From positions 68,932,757 to 68,996,756 of the forward strand of contig CM077165.1 of assembly GCA_039583875.1 (NCBI GenBank): a DNA stretch of 64,000 bases. Direction: 5' to 3'. Below the pieces are notes generated by a model that saw nothing but the letters and a program-made list of their open reading frames with translations, had not been told where the DNA came from and ran no database searches. This stretch comes from Platanthera guangdongensis (Eukaryota > Streptophyta > Magnoliopsida > Asparagales > Orchidaceae). The translations under genes and the position numbers were made by a program. Positions 10,025 to 18,877 of the stretch are shown here, in pieces. The first letter of the stretch is position 1. The number at the start of each line of letters is the position of its first letter.

Positions 10025-12067
10025 ATGGGTTCTTATGAGAATCACAAAGAGTTGGGTTCCATGAAGTTACCCATATGCAGGAAGGAGATTTTTGGAATCT
10101 GGAAAGAAAGGGTAAGGCTATTTATGGAGGCCTCAGACCCTAGAATCTACATCACAGTCAAGGAAGGGCCTTATGTGCCAATGAAGATTTCAGTACTTGG
10201 ATGCAAATCAGAGGACTCCAAAGGATTTCTCTGAGATGACCAAGGATGAAATTGTCCTAGCCACTATGGACAAAAGGGCACAAAACATTATAGTAAGTGT
10301 CCATTGATGATGCCACCTTCCAGAACTTAATTCACTGTAAGAACAGCAAAAGAGATGTGGGACACTCTTATAGTGTATATGGAAGGTTCTGAAGAAGTTA
10401 GGCAAGATAGGAAGTCCTTGCTTAATCAAGAGTATGAGAGCTTTAGGCAAGGAAGAGGAGATAGCATCACTGAATGCTACAAGAAGTTCTATAGAATTGT
10501 TAATGAACTCATGTCCTATGGAAGAGAGTTCACTAACTATGAATTGAATGATAAGTTCTTAAGGTCCCTAACCAAAGATTGGGACACTAAGATCTGTGCC
10601 ATCAGAGAAATGGCAAAGTTGGGAGAAATTCCTCCTCCCACACTGTTTGGCAAGTTGTTGTCTTATGAGATGCAGCTGTCAGTGAGAAAAGAGGAGGAAA
10701 AATCAACAAGGACTGAGCACAGGGAAAGGACTGTTGCCTTCAAGTCAGAAGTACCTAGAAAGGGCAGGACTAAGTCATCAACTCCTCCTCCAGAGGTAGT
10801 TGAATCAGAATCTGATGAGTCTGTTAGCACAAAGTCTACAAGCAGTGAAAGTGATGAAGACTTTGCTGCATTCACCAGACATTTTCAGAAATTCCTGAAG
10901 AAGAAACAGTGGAGGTCCAGACCTTCATTTTCCAAAAGGAAAGAAGTTCAGTATCAGGAGAAGAAGCCTTCAAAGAAGGACAAGAAAAAGACAAAGACTA
11001 GCAAGGCAACTGGGTCTAAGATAGTGTGTTACTGCTGCAATAGACAGGGTCATGTTATTGCAGATTGTCCTGAGAGAAGAAAAGAATCCAGTGACAAAAA
11101 GAAGACTCACTTCAAAGGAAAGAAGGAGAAGTCCTTTGTTGCAAAGAATGAGAAGACTCTTTCAGACATTTCTTCTTCAGACACTGAGACAGATGCTGAA
11201 GCCTACATAGGGCTATTTGCTGAAGAAGAAGAGAAGTTTATGCAGATCATGGAATCAATCTATGAACAAGAAGAGTGTCAGTGCCAAGGACTGATGGCAT
11301 TGACTGAAAGTACCAAAATCCTGGAGCAGCCAGGACCTAGTCAGGTACAAAGTCCAACTCAAAGTTCAGATTCCAGTTCTAGTTCAGAGTCAGATTCATC
11401 TTCATCAAGTGATGGAAGTGTTTCTGAATCTGAGGGAGATATTCATCAGCTCTTAGATGAATATAAAGTACTGTTGCAAGCCTATAAGAAAAGCAAGTCC
11501 CTTGCCAAAAGTCAGGCAAAGGAAATTGCTGATCTAAAGGCAGCTGCAACAGACTTTGAGAAGGAATTTGATCAAAAGCTCAATGAGGTAGCCAGGCTGA
11601 AACACATTACTGTGATTCAGATGGGAACTATCACTTATAAAAATGATCAAATTAAGTTACTGGAGATCAATCTCCAGAAGGAAAGAGAGCTAGTTGCTAG
11701 GTTTTCAAAACCTAAATCAGTGCTACCCTTGATTGATGAATTTGTTCATCATAAAGGAAAGGCTGGATTGGGTTTTATTAAACCAGCTAGGACTGTTCAG
11801 GATCAGTCCAAGTCCAAGGGCAAAGCCCCAACATTCAATAAGCCTGCTGTAGTCAAGACAGCCAAGTCTGTACCTAAGCAAAGGTACAACAAGTTTGAAT
11901 GCTGGTGTTGTGGCAAGGTTGGCCACTTTGCCTTGGATTGTTGGCACAATGCCAGTGCCAAGTTGAGTAGCAAGTTACCTGGTGGAAAGCCAGCAGGTAG
12001 CTATGTCAAGTTGCAAACTAACAATCACCAAGGACCCAAGTTTACTTTGGGTTCTAAGGTTCATTAA
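10025..12067 (+). pseudogene. Element B gag with two CCHC zinc knuckles, broken near the N-terminus
   Basis: The ATG at 10025 follows the PBS by about 100 bp and opens 69 codons (KLPICRKEIFGIWKERV) typical of plant gag. Small indels and stops at about 10210-10350 break it. A 570-codon frame then runs from 10355 to 12067. It holds the UBN2 core (YESFRQGRGDSITECYKKF, FLRSLTKDWDTKI), a first zinc knuckle CYCCNRQGHVIADC near residues 225-238, an acidic Ser-rich spacer, a predicted coiled coil (about 370-450), and a second knuckle CWCCGKVGHFALDC near 516-529. A large gag with two knuckles and a coiled coil is usual for Sireviruses. Confidence 0.92.
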
Positions 12068-12073
12068 TTTGTT

Positions 12074-13105
12074 TTGCAGGTGAATCCAAGTGGCCATACC
12101 CCAACATGGTACTTGGATAGTGGATGTTCCAGACATATGACTGGAACAAGGGGACTACTGAAGGACTACATTCCAATCAAAAATGGTCCTAAAGTGACCT
12201 TTGGTGGTTCTGAAAAAGGAATCATCAAAGGGTTTGGTAACATCTCTTCAAACCTTGTTACCATTACTCAAGTGGCTTATGTTAAAGGGTTGAAACACAA
12301 CCTCATTAGTATAAGTCAGTTAAGTGATGTAGGGTATGACATCTCATTTGTTAAAAATGGTTGTCATATCAAGAGGTCAAGTGATCAAGAGATCATTTTG
12401 ACAGGATATAGAAAGAGGAATGTCTACTGCTTAGACATTATGATTGAGAACAATGGTTCTCCTGTTTGTCTTGTAGCTGATGAGACAGTCTCTCATTGTG
12501 TCAAGTGGCACAAGAGGCTAGCTCATCTTAACTACAAGACTATTAGCAAACTCTTTAGCAAAGAGTTAGTGAGGAATGGTCCTCAAGTTAAGTGTGTCAA
12601 AGATGGCATTTGCTCAGCTTGTCAAAAGGGCAAGCAGACTAAATCCACCTTTAGAAGCTTAGACAACAAAGATGCTGTGAGGTGTTTATACCTCTTGCAT
12701 ATGGATCTATTTGGTCCAATGCCAGTTCACAGCTTAGGTAGGAAGGTCTATACCTTTGTAGTTGTTGATGACTACTCAAGGTTTTCCTGGGTGTTCTTCT
12801 TAAGGCAGAAATCTGAAACACCTAGTGTCTTCTATAGCTTTGTTAAGCAAATTCAGAATGAATTGAACTGTACAGTGGTCAAAATTAGAAGTGACCATGG
12901 TACTGAGTTTCAGTCTGAAAGCATGACAAAACTGTGTGAAGACTTTGGGATATTTCAAGAATTCTCTTCACCTAGAACACCTCAGCAAAATGGCATTGCT
13001 GAAAGGAAGAATAGGACCTTGATAGAGGCTGGTAGAACCCTATTAGTGATACATCACTGCCTGAGTATTTCTGGGCTGAAGCAGTTAACACTGCATGCCA
13101 TGTGA
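12074..13105 (+). CDS. Element B pol, part 1: protease, zinc finger and integrase catalytic core
   Basis: 343 codons. Protease WYLDSG with catalytic Asp15; the GAG-pre-integrase HHCC finger (H146, H151, C180, C183); the integrase core with D211 (HMDLFGP), D274 (RSDHGTEF) and E310 (QNGIAERK). The DDE triad is complete. After residue 324 the frame is lost: compared with element C, one A is missing near 13047, and the last 20 codons are out of frame. It follows gag in a different frame with a 6-bp gap; whether expression used frameshift or re-initiation cannot be told because gag stops at 12067. Confidence 0.93.
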   Translation: MQVNPSGHTPTWYLDSGCSRHMTGTRGLLKDYIPIKNGPKVTFGGSEKGIIKGFGNISSNLVTITQVAYVKGLKHNLISISQLSDVGYDISFVKNGCHIKRSSDQEIILTGYRKRNVYCLDIMIENNGSPVCLVADETVSHCVKWHKRLAHLNYKTISKLFSKELVRNGPQVKCVKDGICSACQKGKQTKSTFRSLDNKDAVRCLYLLHMDLFGPMPVHSLGRKVYTFVVVDDYSRFSWVFFLRQKSETPSVFYSFVKQIQNELNCTVVKIRSDHGTEFQSESMTKLCEDFGIFQEFSSPRTPQQNGIAERKNRTLIEAGRTLLVIHHCLSISGLKQLTLHAM

Positions 13106-13839
13106 TAAATAGGGCTACCATCACTAAAAGGTTAAACAAGACCCCCTATGAAGTTGTGAAAGGCAGGAAACCAAATCTATCCTATTTCAGGATTTTTGGT
13201 TGCAAATGCTTCATACTTAACAATGGAAAGTCTTACCTAACTAAGTTTGCTGCCAAGTCCCAAGAGGGAGTGTTTGTTGGGTACAGCAATAATAGTAAGG
13301 CTTATAGAGTCTACAACTTGACTACACAAGTTGTAGAGGAGTCTGTGCATGTAGTTTTTGATGAGACACAACTAATTAACAATGAGTTGTCTAGCAATGT
13401 ATGCAGCCCCACAGGTCTTACTAAGAAGATGGACAAGCTAACCATAGAAGATGTACCTGCTGCAAGACAGCAAGTAGAAGGAGATGGCTTATGTCCAGGG
13501 GGAGAACTACATGTACAAGGAGCTGAAGAAGTACAAGGAACTCAGCATGATGAAGATGCTGAAGAAGTTCAACCAGAAGTAAGGATGCCTCCAGCCAACA
13601 GGCATCTAAGAGATCATCCAGTAGAGCTGATAATTGGAGATCCAAGACAAGGTGTTCAGACAAGGAGCAGAAATCAGAATGCTGTAGTATATTCAAGTTT
13701 TCTGTCTCAAATAGAACCAAAGAAATTTGAAGAAGCTATACAAGATCCACAGTGGACTGAAGCTATGCAAGAAGAACTTAATCAGTTCAAAAGGTGCAAG
13801 GTTTGGGAGCTGGTTCCAAACCTAAAGACCACAATGTGA
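13102..13839 (+). pseudogene. Element B pol, part 2: integrase C-terminus and start of reverse transcriptase
   Basis: 245 codons resume the integrase in a new frame (INRATITKRLNKTPYE, FRIFGCKCF, GVFVGYSNNSKAYRVYN). A variable linker containing PPANRHLRDHP then leads into the RT (EAMQEELNQFKRCKVWELVP). Another single-base shift at about 13830 ends it. In element C the matching stretches are at 27407-28174. Confidence 0.9.
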
Positions 13840-14354
13840 TAGGAACTAAGTGGATCTACAGAAATAAGTTAGATGAACAAGGAGTCATCATAAGAATAAA
13901 GCAAGACTGGTTGCAAAAGGATATAGGCAAGAAGAAGGTATTGATTTTGATCAAACCTTTGCCCAGTAGCCAGACTGGAGGCCATAAGGATGTTCTTGGC
14001 CTATGCAACCTATCAAGGATTCAAGGTATACCAAATGGATGTGAAGTCAGCATTCCTAAATGGTAATCTAAAGGAAGAAGTATATGTGGAGCAGCCTTCA
14101 GGTTTTGTTGATCCTACTCTTCCACATTATGTCTATAGACTTAGGAAAGCATTGTATGGGTTAAAGCAAGCTCCTAGAGCTTGGTATGAAACCCTATCTA
14201 GTTTCCTCATTGAGAACAAGTTCTCAAGGGGAAAATAGATAAGACTCTATTCCTTAGGGAATCTAGAGGCAAAGTCATACTTGTCCAAATATATGTAGAT
14301 GACATTATATTTGGGTCTACTGAAAGTAGCCTTTGCAAAAAGTTTGCAAAGCTT
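13794..14354 (+). pseudogene. Element B pol, part 3: reverse transcriptase core, two frame breaks
   Basis: Short frames carry GTKWIYRNK (about 13840), [23 protein letters not shown] and [15 protein letters not shown] (13990-14235), then IYVDDIIFGSTESSL in the next frame (about 14290). The break at 14236 is the loss of one G from a run: B has AAGGGGAAAATAG where C has AAGGGGGAAAATAG. The YVDD active site is intact. A single-base homopolymer difference could also be a sequencing error. Confidence 0.9.
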
Positions 14355-15236
14355 ATGCAAAGTCAATTTGAGATGAGTAGTATGGGAGAACTGAAGTTTT
14401 TCTTGGGTCTCCAAGTTAAACAGACTGAAAGTGGTCTATCCATATGTCAGTCCAAGTTCACCCTAGAACTCATAAGGAAGTATGGTATGGATTCATCCAG
14501 TACCATGAAGACTCCTATGGGGTCAAGTATGTCTCTGAGCAAGGATGATGCAGGGAAACCTGTAGATGAAACCTTGTATAGAGGGATAGTTGGCTCCCTA
14601 CTATACTTGACTGCAAGTAGGCCTGACATTATGTATGCTACATGTGTTTGTGCCAGGTATCAAGCCTGCCCTAAAGAGTCTCACTTGACTGCAGTCAAGA
14701 GAATTTTGAGATATCTAAAGGGCACTCCCTATCTAGGCCTCTGGTACCCTAGGAATGGAGATTTTGATCTAACAGGCTATTCAGATGCAGACTTTGCAGG
14801 ATGCAAAGAAGATAGAAAGAGCACTACTGGATCCTGTCAATTCCTAGGTGGAAGACTCATTTCATGGAGCAGCAAAAAGCAGACTAGTGTGGCTATCTCC
14901 ACAGCTGAGTCAGAATATGTAGCTGCAGGAAGTTGCTGTGCTCAACTTCTGTGGATTCAACATCAGCTAGAAGACTATGGATTTCAGGTAAGTAGAACTC
15001 CACTTTTCTGTGATTCTACAAGTGCTATTTCAATAGCTAATAATCCTGTATCACATAGTAGAACTAAACATATTGAGATTAAATATCACTTTCTTAGGGA
15101 GCATGTAGAAAGAAATGATATTGCACTTGAATATGTTAAAACTGATAATCAGATAGCTGATATGTTTACTAAGCCCTTAGAAGAAGCTAAGTTCAATAGG
15201 TTCAAAATTGAACTAGGTATGATAAACTTAGACTAA
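14355..15236 (+). CDS. Element B pol, part 4: end of reverse transcriptase and complete RNase H
   Basis: 293 codons with FFLGLQVKQTESGL, GSLLYLTASRPDIMYA and the connection, then RNase H (GYSDADFAGCKEDRKST, ISTAESEYVAAGSCCAQLLW, SRTKHIEIKYHFLREHV, NQIADMFTKPL) ending at LGMINLD. Acidic RNase H residues are present. The stop at 15234-15236 is the end of pol; the internal motif array begins 34 bp later. The true reading frame comes from upstream, so the first Met at 14355 is not a biological start. Confidence 0.93.
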   Translation: MQSQFEMSSMGELKFFLGLQVKQTESGLSICQSKFTLELIRKYGMDSSSTMKTPMGSSMSLSKDDAGKPVDETLYRGIVGSLLYLTASRPDIMYATCVCARYQACPKESHLTAVKRILRYLKGTPYLGLWYPRNGDFDLTGYSDADFAGCKEDRKSTTGSCQFLGGRLISWSSKKQTSVAISTAESEYVAAGSCCAQLLWIQHQLEDYGFQVSRTPLFCDSTSAISIANNPVSHSRTKHIEIKYHFLREHVERNDIALEYVKTDNQIADMFTKPLEEAKFNRFKIELGMINLD

Positions 15237-15269
15237 GTTTACAGAACTAAAAATTGGCTAAGTAAAAGG

Positions 15270-15580
15270 TGTCGACACATAGACAAGTCTATGTCGACAC
15301 AGAATAGTAAGTGTCGACACTTCAGGAAAATGGTGTCGACACATCTAGGAATGTAGTGTCGACACTTCACAATGTTAGTGTCGACACATGTCAAGTAGGT
15401 GTCGACACTTAATATTTACTCAGAATTTTTTTCTAAGTAAAGTCTCGACGATGTGTCGAGTATGTGGTGTCGACACATAACCAAGTGTCGACACATAAAA
15501 TCTGTTGACTAAACTTGTGTCGACACATGAGTGTCGAGACATTATAAGTCAGTGTCGACACTTATTGCCAGTGTCGACAC
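15270..15580. repeat. Internal TGTCGACA array between pol and third ORF of B (12 copies)
   Basis: Twelve perfect TGTCGACA octamers in 310 bp, plus degenerate forms (CTCGACGATGTGTCGAG) and a further copy at about 15688. Flanks differ from the LTR array (CAT or CTT after the palindrome), so this is not a recent copy of the LTR. Element C has a decayed array in the same place (about 25616-25930). Confidence 0.92.
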
Positions 15581-15625
15581 ATCTTTAGTAATCCATCCCG
15601 CCTGTTCGTCTTCAAACCAGAAAGG

Positions 15626-15633
15626 TATAAATA
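15626..15633 (+). promoter_or_regulatory. Putative internal promoter of the third ORF of B (TATA box)
   Basis: TATAAATAGG, the same ten bases as at the LTR promoter (9022-9031), lies 46 bp after the last array member and 102 bp before the ATG at 15735. Element C has the identical sequence at the same distance from its ATG. The array-plus-TATA layout copies the U3 layout. Transcription start would be near 15660. That it is used is inference. Confidence 0.6.
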
Positions 15634-15734
15634 GGATTCTGTCTTTGTTTGTCGACACGCTTTCAGAGTTTCGAGACCAAAACTGCTGTGTCGACATTTC
15701 TCTTTTCTCTAAAGACTAAATTCTCTAAACCCTA

Positions 15735-17858
15735 ATGGCTCCCAAGCTCGAGGAGAATGTTAACGAAGGCTATGAGCTCGTGCGAGGTGCTTTTGACGAT
15801 GGCGATCAAGAAATCAAATCGGTGGTAACCCTAGTCACCGATTCTGGATTGGAGTACTTGGTTTCAGAACCAACAAAAATATGGAAGAAGGAAGTTCTTG
15901 AATTCCTTACTGGAGCTTCAGTAGATGACTCAGGTTACAAGATCAAATCAAGAGTGCATGGCACCAAGGTCAAGATTTCACCCAAAACTCTGAGAAAGGT
16001 ACTTCAGCTACCTAAAGTTCAAGAAGAAGAGGAAGTGACTACATCTAAGACCAGAGAAGCACTTACCTGGTGTGGTCTAGATCCTAAGCTGAAGATAGGA
16101 TCAGTATTCAACAGGAGAGGAATGAATACTCAAGGAAAATTCCTGTCAGAAATTGTGGGTAAAGTTATACTCAGTAAGACTGGAGGGCATGACAGGGTGT
16201 CAGCCTCCATGTTCAGTGTTATGACCAGAATCATCTTCAACCTAAAAACAGACTGGTCAATGGTTGTGTTTGAGAAAATTAAGGAGAGTCTGAAGAAGCC
16301 CAATCTGGGCAGAATACTAAGTCTCTACCTGGCTGGTACAATACCAGAGGTAATGAGCAATGCTGCTGGTACTAAAATCAATCACATGAGAAGGATGGAC
16401 CAAAGGATATTTTCCAGGTGGGAAAGAGTACTATCTCAGGAAGTTCCTACCCCAGAGAAGCAAGTTTCTAAGAAGGATTCCCCTCCAAAGAAGAAGAGGA
16501 AGATAGCTGTTGTGACTCAGGAGTCCTCCAGCAGTTCAGGTAGTGAAGAACATGTTGTTTTCACTCCTGATAGTCATGAGGAAGTGGCTGCAGAGAAGTC
16601 TCCTGCTCCTCAAGAGCCAGCTGAAATCCAGGGGGAGCTACCTACAGCTAGCCCCATGCAAAAGGATCCAAGCCAGGGGGAGCCTCCAGCTGTAGAACAA
16701 CCCTCTACACTGGAGAGTGAGCAAGCTACACTTATTATCCAAGAGGTACTTTCTGACCTCAATACTTTAGATTTTTCTGTAATAGATTCTGATTTGTCTG
16801 ATGTCCATCAGCAAACTCAGCAAGCAAATCAACTACCAGATGTTGTTCTCCAAGACACATCAGTAGTACAAGAAGTTGTTCCTGATAAAGTAGTTGATGA
16901 ACCCAGTACTTCTCCTGCACAGTCTCCAGCTGAATACACAATGGAAGATCTATTTCTTAATTTAGATCAAGAGGATTTTGACATGGACAAGAATGCTGCT
17001 GCTGAAGAGAAAGGTGCTGCTGTTGAGGGGGAGACACTGCAAGTTCAGGAAGAGCCTATAAGGCAGGAAAGTGAGAAGGCACTGGATGTGCAAGCTGAAA
17101 AACCATCAAGCCCTAAGGACAGGGTGAATATAGCCAGTACTTCAGAGTCTGAGGAAGATGAGACTGAACAAGCTAAGAAGAAGCAATTCTTTGTATTCAA
17201 AAGAAGGAGTCAGAGCTACAAGAAAGCTCTACAAACTGTTGCTCAACACTCCCTAGTCCAACAAGCTCCATCAACTGATTACAGTGGCTTAATGGTAGCC
17301 ATGCAAGTCAAGCTGGATGAGCACAGGAGAGCTATAGAGAAGTATATTGATGAAGGGCACAAGTCCCTACAATTTGACCTTGCACAGGATATCAAGTCAA
17401 TAAGGTTTGAAATGAACCTGAATAAAAAGGAGATGAATGAATGCTTCCACAAGGGTGGAAATGCAGTGGTGTTTCTGGCTACCCACCAAGAGAAGATAAA
17501 GACTCAAGTAGATGATATAGCACTAAAGCAAGGCTATGTGCTGGAGAATCAATTAAGAATGAATGATAATTTAACTGCCTCCCACAATGCTATAGTCACT
17601 GAACTAAAGAGTAAGACTGCTGAACCTTCAACATCATCTGCTGCTGCAAAGGCTGAATTTGATAAAGCATTTCAAGATGAAATTGCTGCTGTCAAGACTG
17701 CCATCAAGGATTCACAGAAGGTCATTTCTGAACAGCTTACAAAGCTTAGACCTTATTTTAAGGATGGCATCAGGTACTTGGACAGCCAAATCAGGTTCCA
17801 GAAGGATGATGTAAGAGACCATGTAGCCCAAGAAGTCATAAAGGGGGAGAGGTGTTAG
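15735..17858 (+). CDS. Element B third ORF (Sirevirus additional ORF), 707 codons, nuclear-type protein
   Basis: ATG in CCCTAATGGCTCC context, also used in C. Residues 20-230 form a folded-looking part (LEYLVSEPTKIWKKEVLEF, VHGTKVKISPKTLRKVLQLP) that I think resembles the 'putative plant transposon protein' domain of plant retroelement ORFs. Residues 250-257 read PPKKKRKI, a classic monopartite nuclear localisation signal. Residues 265-490 are acidic, Ser/Pro/Gln-rich and probably disordered. About 520-700 are charged and helical, probably coiled coil. I see no signal peptide or membrane segment, so an envelope role is unlikely for this copy. The frame ends early by a one-base deletion near 17850; the product continues in other frames to 18577. 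Its own promoter is suggested upstream. Function unknown. Confidence 0.85.
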   Translation: MAPKLEENVNEGYELVRGAFDDGDQEIKSVVTLVTDSGLEYLVSEPTKIWKKEVLEFLTGASVDDSGYKIKSRVHGTKVKISPKTLRKVLQLPKVQEEEEVTTSKTREALTWCGLDPKLKIGSVFNRRGMNTQGKFLSEIVGKVILSKTGGHDRVSASMFSVMTRIIFNLKTDWSMVVFEKIKESLKKPNLGRILSLYLAGTIPEVMSNAAGTKINHMRRMDQRIFSRWERVLSQEVPTPEKQVSKKDSPPKKKRKIAVVTQESSSSSGSEEHVVFTPDSHEEVAAEKSPAPQEPAEIQGELPTASPMQKDPSQGEPPAVEQPSTLESEQATLIIQEVLSDLNTLDFSVIDSDLSDVHQQTQQANQLPDVVLQDTSVVQEVVPDKVVDEPSTSPAQSPAEYTMEDLFLNLDQEDFDMDKNAAAEEKGAAVEGETLQVQEEPIRQESEKALDVQAEKPSSPKDRVNIASTSESEEDETEQAKKKQFFVFKRRSQSYKKALQTVAQHSLVQQAPSTDYSGLMVAMQVKLDEHRRAIEKYIDEGHKSLQFDLAQDIKSIRFEMNLNKKEMNECFHKGGNAVVFLATHQEKIKTQVDDIALKQGYVLENQLRMNDNLTASHNAIVTELKSKTAEPSTSSAAAKAEFDKAFQDEIAAVKTAIKDSQKVISEQLTKLRPYFKDGIRYLDSQIRFQKDDVRDHVAQEVIKGERC

Positions 17859-18577
17859 TCAAGGCCAGTTCTGAGCATGCAAAATGGATTTCAAATTCAA
17901 TCAGGGCTACACTTGGATATCCTCCCCTGTGTGATGACAATGAAGTTGCTGAATCTGGACTGAACCCTGCCTATTTTGGAGGTGAGCACAAGAAGTAGCT
18001 CAAGTCATTTATCCACCTCCAGATTTTGAAATGATTCATGCAGAGGTGAGCACTATGTATAGCCCATCTGGGGGCAAGGACAATGTCCATTTAGAAAAGG
18101 TTACTCAACCTATTACAGCAGCTATGCAAGAGGCTATGGACAAAGAAGAAGAGACAAGGCTGTCAAAGAAGAAGTTCAGGGAACTAGCTGAGCAAAAACC
18201 TGATTTTGAACAGTGGAGCCCTACTTCTAGGAACATCATTCTCACAGCCTGGAAAGCAGCCAAGGACAATGCACATGAGAGGAACAAATGGTTCTCAGAA
18301 GCAGAATGGAGGAAAGCATGAGATTAGGCAGGAAGCCATTGTCCAGTATAGAAGGAAGGCTAAGTTAGGAAAGCTACCTCCTACAGCTGTGGAGCCTAGC
18401 AAGTACTTTCCTAAGCCCTATCATTACTTTGAGAGGCAGAAAATCAAGGCTGAAGAACAAAAGAAGAAGGACTCCAAAGGCAAGAAGACTGCTGATACTG
18501 AGCCTGCTGCTGCTGCTGTAAAGGCCAAAGTACAAGCTGGGAAAGGCATAGTTATAAAAGAACCTGATCAGAATTAG
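17859..18577 (+). pseudogene. Element B third ORF, C-terminal remainder in shifted frames
   Basis: Comparison with element C (23397-22660) shows that the protein continues past 17858: a stretch near 17870-17980 (WISNSIRATLGYPPLCDD), 18031-18321 (RLSKKKFRELAEQKPDFEQW, NIILTAWKAAKDNAHERNKW), and then, after another shift near 18310, KHEIRQEAIVQYRRKAKLGK ending KGIVIKEPDQN at 18577. At least three single-base changes separate the parts. The tail is basic and Lys-rich. The full ancestral product would be about 940 residues. Confidence 0.82.
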
Positions 18578-18863
18578 ACTAAGATTAGACTGAAGAATGT
18601 TGTAATCTGTTACATCTAAACATTTTTGTAAATCATTGAAAATGTATTAAAAACAATGTTTGAACAATTTTTGATAAATATATTTCATGATTGTTCAGAA
18701 GAATGTGTCTAATTTCTGTTTGTTCTGTAATGCTGAATGAGTATACATGTGTGCTTTATTACATGTTTAAGTTTACCCTGTTGATATATACCTGCTTTAC
18801 ATCATTCTTCTAATTTTTAATTATGAGTGGTGTATATCATTGACTAAGGGTTATGACTTCTCC
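18578..18863 (+). other. Element B 3' untranslated region
   Basis: AT-rich, 286 bp between the end of the third ORF and the polypurine tract. It contains no array motif and no open frame of note. The matching stretch in C is 22411-22659. Confidence 0.7.
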
Positions 18864-18877
18864 AAATAGGGGGAGAT
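18864..18877 (+). other. Polypurine tract of element B
   Basis: AAATAGGGGGAGAT directly before the TGTTGGG edge of the 3' LTR. The same tract precedes the LTRs of elements C, F and G, a strongly conserved Sirevirus signal. Confidence 0.92.

Noticed and set aside
15735..17858. Third ORF as a retroviral envelope gene
   Set aside because: No signal peptide, membrane segment or cysteine pattern visible; a nuclear signal and acidic linker point elsewhere.
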